Assembly: GCA_004014935.1 (NCBI GenBank)
Contig: CP025322.1
Coordinates: forward strand, 1,302,001 to 1,366,000
Direction: 5' to 3'
From: Saccharomycopsis malanga
Taxonomy: Eukaryota > Ascomycota > Saccharomycetes > Ascoideales > Saccharomycopsidaceae
Length of the DNA: 64,000 bases
The position numbers were made by a program, and so were the translations under genes. A model generated the notes under the pieces. That model was not told the origin of the DNA, did no database searches, and worked only from the letters and a program-made list of their open reading frames with translations. Shown in pieces: positions 53,201 through 61,514 of the stretch (position 1 is its first letter; the number at the start of each line of letters is the position of its first letter).

Positions 53201-53448
53201 AAGCAGTCCTTGATATGGAGGTCAACCACTATCCAGGAATCTCATTCACAAAGGTGTTGATGCAAATTCCTTTGTACACACAGTTCCAGGACGGCGAGTG
53301 CTTGAGCTTGAACGACTACTTGGAACGCCACTTGGTCACCCAAAAGTTGGACAAGCGTATAGCAAAGAAAAAACGTATTGGTGCTCGCCGTACCTTTATA
53401 GATCGCTGGCGGTTCTTACAGTACTTGAAAACTGTTAGAAAAAGTTGA
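47215..53448 (+). CDS. CCH1: Voltage-gated high-affinity calcium channel alpha subunit Cch1
   Basis: A 2077-residue plasma-membrane calcium channel, partner of Mid1, giving calcium influx under low calcium, pheromone, ER and wall stress. A disordered N-terminus (1-470) precedes four six-helix repeats at about 470-850, 880-1145, 1320-1610 and 1640-1895. S4-like basic helices are seen, for example RGFKALRALRLLTLS in repeat III. Pore loops read SMNTFTD (about 792), TSTENWTQ (about 1064), SSLEGWVDL (about 1531) and SFGEGWNS (about 1820). The filter is therefore Asn-Glu-Glu-Glu rather than the animal EEEE. An EF-hand-like loop follows (DPEGTGFIAIEDF, about 1909). The basic C-terminus is intact. 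Length matches S. cerevisiae Cch1 (2039). Confidence 0.96.
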   Translation: MSSNSELHRQQAAQTGATDVFQIHHDNSDHGFGENSSVLSDDARSYEDVNPFEESLTKVHAKSPVFSNQERISSLPKLNVLLYPDSLPERSHGKEKILSAASTSYENPLRSFEDNEETQFNYLNAYSPYFRNSSTYAQSELSFDDTESSDDNGKSKVMPPSPVKLKLLSAASSVKRSSNQLERKNSILIEALQDDDLPALKDGFKEALGSRTSMGMWLPLEKPASEDADATLLLPQKNIVVQDEDNGIYDEQPRGAIKLQNLPLNVPKNDPSIELLSPNYPQFRRNSADSEFHSTLEDGLGPNASSHSINSANSELKRHLTLAFQKLSSRIVHGSEADANLKRLSQVNNSNVSILNDEHGVSDLSKTEEQTIPDVKEITEASLELPFVNPGLLSENITAPENAYNNTKLPDMVSNVDNKDDRVRVRVHVQEPLELFRDTHIYDRGSSNYNRKLGLYGKSLKLFDPYNSFRVSLARMLQGIPDVFFLVIYIIHGAILAYQEWNPPLTHGYYYSKRFDWVDLLVLVTNVVFTVEIVAKIISYGFYDNSSFYEEFHLERKDSAVDKLISKVSRWMRKPAALPETDQMTLKHSFTIKPMIVLTKSELDNLKDPFLRNNWNVIDFVSCIAYWMSLVLSVNKTDAKHSLFIFRALACIRIFRLARLTEGTFTILRSLEHALPQLANICLFMLYFWVILSIAGVQTFKSSFQRQCVYKDPNNANDTFINTDDYQFCGAWLDPQSGKPQPYLYQDGLSSDSIKGYFCPRHSQCIAGQNPYDGTVSFDNIFHSMELVYVVLSMNTFTDIMYYSMDAENMAAAIFYIVAIFLMSIWLLNIFVAVIVSSFKITSELDRPNTAKKQSSFFDFLFATKLRKQGLPYKIAGRVEQYHRFEVFWVIIIAVDTMNQAFRKADSSPRSELIINTIELVITYILLLEILMRFVVFLPYWRHFFCYKRNQFDLVLAVVTSVIVVPSMRRHLGQIYNWLTIFQILRFYRVVVAVRFVRDLWLNVIGNFKTIGNLTLFYFLLLFLYSIVTSAYFEGFISHDDMLENEYQFALNTLPNTFIALYVVTSTENWTQVLYTMQQNAKTPWAGAVGSIIIIGWFIFSNSIILNIFIAVIAENLEVSEHEKKKQQVRAFVRNMVKSLTAVPEKSLLENARDRLKRRRPRDNKSKAPVSELFALLMTGTIVDSFLEDEKKQLELKQQEKKVYQNSFWYNNRVALKARAVIQRCTNLVTKNPFYARRQVDIEDSINPNVLAKNILMEDKIMAAHQRRYLENNPSFNTVLYIFAPKNRLRRFCQMFVSPSVGERIDGRPPDKTLQEIFNVVMLVGTIGIVVVACYATPLYTHAHNMSNKIWYWTVYADLAFALLFTLEAAVKIVADGLVFTPNAMLRSSWNVIDGCVLVTLWLNLVFTLGGNGSQSRIVRGFKALRALRLLTLSDTAKKTFHRIIIAGFGKILGAAAVSFCLLYPFSLWGLNIFNGRLGVCNDNSLDKDHCIGEYQNNVFDWDVVLPRSYENPYLYFDSLPHSFSTLFQISSLEGWVDLLGYVTQSTGKGTVVAPYAQPLNAAFLVIYMFLAIIFILNLFVSVIISNYARTSGSAYLTNEQRSWNEVQKLLKKVTPTKRPAKEALGPVKLFIYNLVIEKNRTWQFIYDSFLFVQLVILLMETADNSKAVQNFRNAMFLINATFFFANSCLKLFVKGFNSLLFKNKWDTFQFLVSGHSLVFQIILMNTSASTNVIPNLARAFSLCIIVFIIQRSNRLSLLLKFASASLPSLLSLLYTWFILFMVYAIAMNQIFGMTKIGENGSGNLNVRTVTKSLIVLFKMSFGEGWNSIMNDYYVAEPYCLTTQGYSDCGNVVYAHILFISWNVISMFIFLNLFISLVVENFSYVYHRTGPCSLITRQEIRKFKQTWMKFDPEGTGFIAIEDFYQFLHSLNGVLSFKLYDGRLSIKNLSKDWFTKVSNLDPYDFYIDYNAMQKTLNSIDVKKVRHRKAQFERFVEEAVLDMEVNHYPGISFTKVLMQIPLYTQFQDGECLSLNDYLERHLVTQKLDKRIAKKKRIGARRTFIDRWRFLQYLKTVRKS

Positions 53449-56400
53449 GGAGGTGGTATATGCATTTTTTTTTCTTGTTTTATTACATTACTGTTTTTTT
53501 CTTATATCATAGCATTTTATTTTTCCACGTTTTATATTTACTATACATTGATGACTTGTATTTATTGGGTGGCCGTATGTAGTTTTGAATTTATGAAGTT
53601 TTGAAGTTTATTTGGAAGGTGTTTGTAATATGAAGATGGTTTTGTTTTGAACGCAGAATGGGAAAAGAAAAGCTAGTTTTATAAAAGGATACGAACAAGG
53701 CTAAAATACGAAACTGATATGTGCTGGGCTCGAAATATATAATATTATATCATGAAGAAGGCTAAAAATAAGAAAGAAAAGTGTCTCAAGTAGTACTTAA
53801 ACGGGGCCAATACCAAAAAAGTAATTGAGGTTCCAAACGATAGTGTAGACCGATTCATAAGGAGAATAAGTGGCTATGACTTGGGCATCAACTGAGAAGT
53901 CGAGCCAATAAGACTTTTTAAAATGAAGGGGAAAATTGTGAACAGGACAACTAATAATAGTTAATATATCTAGTTGATCAGACCATAAGATAGAAACAAG
54001 TAGAAGCTTACCACCAATGATATTGTGGCATGAAGAATGATATAAAGAAACCAAAAAAATTCAAAGAATTTGAAAAAAATTTTGAGACTTTTCAAGAAAA
54101 TTGAAGAAATTTAACAAAATCATTAAAGTTTTGAAAAATCTAAAGAATTGGAGAAAACAAAGATTAATTGATAAAAGGCTGATGAAATATTCAGCTTGCT
54201 AATTGGTTTTCACAAAATCACTTTCAACTAATTGACTTAATTACTTGTACGCAAATGTTTACACAATATATTTGAAGTCTTCAGTACAAAAGTTTTCTAA
54301 AAGCAATTTTCATATTAAAATCATGTCATAAAATATCATATTTATGAAAATTTCCCAGATTTTTACACAGTATGTATTGAGTATGTAATTTGGTTAATTT
54401 TTGGCTTGGTTTTCGAACTAACAACTGACATACGATAATTCATGTGTATAATGCCCATATCAATAAATAAAACCAAAACTCTAACAATATAGTGCCATTG
54501 TTCAAACTAGAAGGCACGCAAATCTGTGTTATAACAACTTACCATTTACAATAAGAATAAACGCTACCGAAATCCACAATAATCATCGACAAATTTAACA
54601 GATTGCGACGGAAATTTTTTTGATCATCATTCAATAGTAAGCAACTTTCCAAAGCTAAAATCTAAGTCACACGTATCAGCAATTCCAATTTACCATTTAC
54701 GAAAATCCAGCCTCAAAAATAGTAATGAGGTTTGGCATAAGCGATAGCCGGCAATACATTCGTAATACCAAACGACAGTTTATTCTTAGTGAGTTACTGT
54801 TTTTTGTCGTTCTTGGCTAGTGAGACTTGTTTCTCAAACTATTGGTGACAAGTATTGTGCCGTAGTGGGACATATGGAACGTTTTGCCACGCGCGGGATA
54901 TGCACGGCAATATGCGTTATGCGTGGTTGATGCGACGCAAGCATCGCATACTAGGCAAAGGGGACCATACAGTGGCCAGGTTACGGTTTCAGGGGTTTTC
55001 CAAGATAACGAAAGTGAAAACAGGTTTTGAACCAGTGAGCGGCTGAGATAACAATGTGTGATAGAAATTGCCAAAGTGTATACACAAAGACGGGAATATT
55101 GATAAATGGAGATTTGACTAGGAATAATTAACGTGGAGATAGATAATATCGTCTAACGGTAAAATGCACCAACTATAGGTATGTATATAGCATATTTTTT
55201 TGTGCAGCAAGCTTGCATTGCATGCCACCAGCATAATCCAAATTGGGCAATAACTCCGGATGTGTAGGTGTTTCATATACGCTTTCTCTCTTCAGTCGTA
55301 TTAAATGCTGGTCACGTGATGTATGATTAAAGATATCTGATCAAATAACAAGCTCAAGTATCATTCTTGTCTTGACATGAATGATGTGCCATGTTAAATT
55401 AACAATCTTTGGGTACTGTAGGGTATCTGGAGGGTGAATATTTTATTTAGTGATACGGCTTTCCATGATTTACTAATTTAGTTTGTTAAAGATCTTTTGA
55501 TTTATTGATTCTTTTTAGTGTTAATTGCATCAAATATAAACCGTGACTAATGGATTAATTGATTGACTATCTGGATCTAAGCCAAAAGTAGATTCATCAG
55601 TAATTTAAAAACTATATAAAAAATGTATGAAAAAATATATAAAAAATGTATTACAAAAATATTTATTACAATTCAACGGTGTGTTTCAGCCAGGAATTAA
55701 ACCCTCATTCTACGATTTTAGAAATGTTTTTGGCGGCACATTAAATTGTGCACATATATTGTTTAGCTTGGGCTACTAAAACAAATATAGACAAACACGC
55801 CCGACAAAAGATCAGCCAACGGTGAAACGCAGTATTGTCAAACTTAATGTATCAAAACAGTATAACTGGCAAATTTTTTATTGATTGATGTTGATAGGTG
55901 TAGTTGGAATTGTTTGTTTGTCTCATTGATAAACGGCATTTTTGATACTAATCTAAAAGCATCCTGCCAGATGTTACGACTAATCACTAGTAAAAAAAAA
56001 AATTCGCCCTGGTCGCCCTGGATTCCCTCCGGCTCTGTCCCTTTCTAGTTTAGACCGGTTCCTTCCTGCTGTTTCAACATTGTCTTTTGGCGTGTCCTCT
56101 ACATTCTTACTCTTTCATTCGCTCTTCTATTTTACTTTTTTTGAAAATTTTTACTTTTTTTCATTTAACCCTTTTCGTATACTTTGGTAAATTAAATATA
56201 TATACAGTTATGGCACATCTTTTTGTAATTTTTTCATCCATAACAATTCCAATAATTGCATTCCCTGATCCACATATATTGGGATCCCATCCTATTGTTG
56301 ACTCATACTGCACAAGTCTAGCGGAACATATAAAGTCGTTAATTTGTTTGATAATACGGTGCAATTATACAATTATACAGACAGCCAATCATCTTCGACA

Positions 56401-56547
56401 TTATCTTCGAATTTATACATTTATGAGAATTATACAGTTACACATTCGTCCCATTACCCCATCATAATTGTTCAATTATATAACTGTCTTCTTTTGCAAC
56501 ATCCTGTCAATAGTCCTGTCAAGCTATCACTGTCTGTCTATTACAAA
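53449..56547. other. 3.1 kb gene-free region between CCH1 and the CUP9-like gene
   Basis: The left part holds a 51-bp truncated interspersed element (53697-53767). 53770-54800 is very AT-rich. A GC-rich island at about 54790-55070 contains palindromic words (TGCGACGCAAGCATCGCA) and no long ATG frame. A GTCACGTGAT box is near 55313. From about 56000 the DNA is pyrimidine-rich and probably the long leader of the homeodomain gene, including an upstream ATG frame (56210-56467). No gene is called. Confidence 0.55.
53697..53767 (+). mobile_element. 5'-truncated copy of the interspersed element with 10-bp target duplication
   Basis: AAGGCTAAAA at 53697-53706 and 53758-53767 brackets only 51 bp. The first 33 bp (53707-53739) match the 3' end of the element at 33263-33295 in 31 positions, including ACTGATATGTGCTGGGCTCG. 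An AT-rich tail reaches the second repeat. A copy reduced to its 3' end yet flanked by a fresh duplication is what incomplete target-primed reverse transcription leaves. Confidence 0.6.
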
Positions 56548-57258
56548 ATGGAAATCACAAATCTTCTTTCACCTTCTTCCCATTCTAGTTATCACCGCAC
56601 CACTTCCCCGGCAAACTATTCCATTTCTGCCTCCTCTGGTGCCTCTTCTCTCTCATCCTCTCCATTGTCTACCCCGTTGCATAACCCTCGTCCTTCCAAA
56701 CTTCCAAATGCTTCTTCTGTTCTGCTTCCTCCTCTAAGGGAAACTTTTGGTGACATTTTGTCGTCTCCTTCTTCTGGATCTTCTGCTTCCTCCAGTCCTT
56801 CCTACAGCTCTCCTCATCTTCCAAATCCACATTACAACAACTTTTACAACCGTACTTCTCCAAGCACTCCATTACCTGTTCTTCCTTCCTCCACTTTCCA
56901 TGGCCACATTTACAAACAATCCCCAATGGGGGGTTACATTCCTCCAATCAACAACCCTGTTCCTATCAATGCTCCAAACGCTTACATCTACGACAATATG
57001 TATAGTGAATCGTCTTCCAACGGTAATAATCCTGCTGGAACATCCCGTAAAAGACGCCAGAATTTGCCTAAAAACACCACCGATGTGCTTCTTGCATGGC
57101 TAAAAGAAAACTTGGATAGACCATATCCTAATAGTCAAGAGAAATCCGATTTGGTTGACAAAACCGGACTTACTTTCCAACAACTTGACAATTGGTTTAT
57201 CAATGCCAGAAGACGTAAGGTCAAAACCTTGAAAGAGCTGAGAAATAGAGATTACTGA
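56548..57258 (+). CDS. CUP9: TALE homeodomain transcription factor (Cup9/Tos8 family)
   Basis: A 236-residue DNA-binding protein. The frame is open upstream, but its only in-frame ATG is at 56548-56550 (MEITNLLSP); the upstream opening begins at TTG. Residues 1-160 are Ser/Pro-rich and disordered, with MEITNLLSPSS resembling the N-terminal motif of Candida Cup9/Tos8 proteins. A basic KRRQNLPKNTTDVLLAWLKE starts the homeodomain (about 168-232). It has the three-residue loop extension (NLDRPYPNSQEK) and a recognition helix QLDNWFINARRRKVK. In S. cerevisiae Cup9 represses peptide-transporter and copper-related genes and Tos8 is its paralogue. I cannot separate the two here. The long pyrimidine-rich leader with an upstream ATG suggests translational control. 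Confidence 0.85.
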   Translation: MEITNLLSPSSHSSYHRTTSPANYSISASSGASSLSSSPLSTPLHNPRPSKLPNASSVLLPPLRETFGDILSSPSSGSSASSSPSYSSPHLPNPHYNNFYNRTSPSTPLPVLPSSTFHGHIYKQSPMGGYIPPINNPVPINAPNAYIYDNMYSESSSNGNNPAGTSRKRRQNLPKNTTDVLLAWLKENLDRPYPNSQEKSDLVDKTGLTFQQLDNWFINARRRKVKTLKELRNRDY

Positions 57259-60200
57259 TCTTTGTTTTGAATATTGGCTGGCAAATGATTGTTGATCGAT
57301 CATCAAATTTGCTACCCCCAATCGTTCATTCCCATATCTTCTCTTCTTGTTATATTATACTTTATCCCACGCTTGCTACTTGCATTCTTATAGATATACA
57401 TTTTACGTGGACATGTATTCTACACACTCGGCTCTGCTGACAAGACTTTTTCTTTACTTTTCCAATGTATTATTATCTATTTTGTATTTTTTGATGTAAA
57501 CCAAACAGCCATGATTCTCAAAAAGATCAACAGTTTGTTTAAAAAAAGGACTACTCAAAAGCCATAAACGAAAGGTCATGACACGCATGTTTTAGTATAC
57601 AAGTGAGGTCAAAGCCTAATTTAGAACCTCAGTTCAAATGTACTGGGAAAATATGGTTTAGATTGTCTATATGAACAACCACCCATATAGTAGTTAACTT
57701 TCAAAACATTTATTGCAACTTTTCCGAACACAAGCTGTCTTTACAACTTGTTTGAATTTATTGTAGGTAGTGCATCCGATTGCATAGAATGGCAAGGCGT
57801 CAATTAAAGTTTGAGTGACAGATAGACCATGCACGGTAATGCAGCGTTTCGCAGAAAGCCAGTTGTCAGGCGTTACAACTTGCAGATGGGCCAAGTTTGG
57901 TACTTTTACCTTAAACACCGCTCGGGTAGTGTGGTAAGGGTGTTATTGACACAATAATTGGCAAATTAAATGACTTGTCGTTTAAAACAAGGCACACTAT
58001 TGGTTGGTGACAATTTCGATTAGTCAATAGCTTGTTTTTATGTTTCAAATGTTAACCTATCCATTGGTAAAATTTAGAGTAAATGTTGAATCATCCCTCT
58101 CTGATTTGCCTACAATTTTTCAATCCTGATGATCTGCAGAAAAATTTTTTTCTTCTTTTCGGAAACCCACATCCGGGCATTTTAAACTTATTGTTCCCAG
58201 TCAAAACAGTGGGGCAATAACGGTCTGTATTTGTTGGTGTCTCAATTCAAATCTATTAAAAAAACCAACAAAAAGGATACCATTATGCCGCATTTAAGAA
58301 CCGCAGTTAACTCCGACGAACTCTATTAATTTTATGCATGTTGAAGATTCCGCTGCATTCTGTCAACTTTATACACATTTATATGGTGTCATATTTGTTT
58401 GCAAGAAATGCTGCCCATTTCAAATAGAAAATATGTCATGTAATTTTATTTTTGCAAGGAGAATTTTTCATAATTGTTTTTTTAGTATAATATAGTGTAT
58501 TTATGATCAAGTAGACGCCCAATTATAAGCTTGCAAATTAAGCGAATAATACGTAGGGTGAAGATATTGCAATATCCAAGAATATCGCTCCTATATTCAT
58601 AAGGTGATAATAAAATATTTCATGCAGCAATAGATATAATCTCAAAATAGTTCGATTTAGCAATATGAAGTGCTAATTGTTTCTTTAGATTGATTCCGAG
58701 TAGCATTTTTTTTAAAAAAAGACCCTTTTTATTCGCTGTTTTCCCAATCCTGAGTGGGATTGCCTGAAACAGGACCAATCACCAGTTCTTGGTTAAGAGT
58801 TTGGTTGAGATTTTTAGATGCTTTATTGAATGACTTTAACTTAGTGTTTGCATACGGGTCTGAAATGCTATCTATGACTTGAAATAATTGCTGTTCTTTC
58901 ATAGCAAATTTACACTTTTTAACACTTATAATATGGACCTGAATTTTTCGCAAAATTATTCTTTATGTTTAGTTTGGGAATCTCTAAGGAAACCATATTT
59001 TCACTTAACGTAGTCTTTCAAAACGTTGCTAGGTATTACATAGAAACTGTACTTTCAACGATTTGCCGGTCGATTATAAATCGTTATGTTGTTACAAGAG
59101 ACCTATTTAGTGTCATTTACAAACATTCTCTTGAGTTGATCGTCAAATTTATAACTACTCAATAGAGGCATTAGCGTTTTGTCTTTACCTGATTGCTAAC
59201 CTACAAACGATGACTATTTCATCGCTGACTGACAATAAAGCAATGTATGCTTTTCAAATTACAAATACCAATAACAGCAAATAGTATACTAAAAACGTTG
59301 AAGTATAAACCCTGCTCTCTAAACTTCTTGATGATATTGTTAAATTGTTAGTTATCCTGTCTTATTTATTTTGTGATTTCAGAAGCCAAGACGGATGGTA
59401 TTCAATACGTAAAACGTTTCAAGCAAGAATGATGAAGCTTAAAATATTTAATTGAAAACTACTTACCATATGTGATGCTAGGATTTCTATATTAACAAGC
59501 TGTGCCAAGGATCTACCAAAGTACAAGAAAGACAAACCTTTGACAGGTAAAACAAAATCGAATAGACAATATGTACACTACAAATAGTATTCTCTTTTTG
59601 CTGATTTTGGCTTATCAAAACGATCCATGAACTTTATCAAAGGTAAGACGGCGTAATAAGCCAAATGGCTTCAAACACTAATGAACTCGCTATAACCTCT
59701 ACTTTAAGCAGAAAAATATTTATTTGTAGATTTGATATATATCATATAGGCGTGTTTTTTGATATTCAATACAAAACTATCGTGTGGCATTCAAGACCAA
59801 GTAGGAATTCTGATACATGCTAAAAGAAACTTACATATGAATAAACAAGGATATAGATTATCAAGAGAATAACTGTCTCAATAATCACACACATAACAAT
59901 ATAAACACAGTTCGTTAGAACAAATGTTTTGACCGCACGTAACCAAGTTGATCTAACTGTGCTACGTATGAGCACACCAAACTACAAAATTTGCGTATAT
60001 TCCAATTATGAAAGCGATCAACAGCATTGCAACAGTTCTTCAGGTGCTTTATGAAGTCATCTCGTGATCAAAAATTGCAGGAACGGAAATTCTAAAAAAA
60101 TGGCCATTTTAAACTCCCCACCAACGGGACTTTTTTTCAAACGAAAAAGGTCTGCTTTTTTTTTCTTGGTGGTCATGGCTTTTGCCACCTTTATCTATAG

Positions 60201-60423
60201 GGGCCATTTTGTAAGCGCCCCCTGAAAATACTATTTTACTACATATACGCAAATAATTCATCTCAATATATTAGAGAACAAGAAGTAAACAAGAATAAAC
60301 CCATTTGTTAAAAAAACCAACCTATACAAACGTAAAATAACCAAAACATAAAAAGAAATGAAAGAAAAAAGTTACAAAGTAATATATCGCAACAACACTG
60401 TATAGCTACACTAGCCAACACGC
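57259..60423. other. 3.2 kb gene-free region between the homeodomain and H3 genes
   Basis: No gene is called. A GC-richer stretch at 57715-57960 has an open minus-strand frame without ATG. A 57-codon ATG frame (58729-58902, minus) has no recognised relative. 58140-59900 is AT-rich. Near 60110-60230 there are short palindromes (AAATGGCCATTT; GGTGG...CCACC) and a GC-rich GGGGCC...GCGCCCCC block that looks like an isolated promoter or protein-binding cluster beyond the H3 3' end. Confidence 0.5.

Positions 60424-61514
<1,091 letters not shown>

Noticed and set aside
57625-57660. Weak similarity (CAAATGTACTGGGAAAATATGG) to the interspersed element 3' end
   Set aside because: It lacks the GCTCG core and flanking repeats, so it could be chance in AT-rich DNA.
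57694-57918. 74-codon minus-strand frame in a GC-richer patch
   Set aside because: It has no ATG start, only GTG, and no visible 5' exon or family resemblance.
58729-58902. 57-codon minus-strand ATG frame (MKEQQLFQVIDSIS...)
   Set aside because: Composition is not absurd, but no family is recognised, there is no context, and a frame of this size is expected by chance in 3.2 kb. Conservation in related species would be needed.
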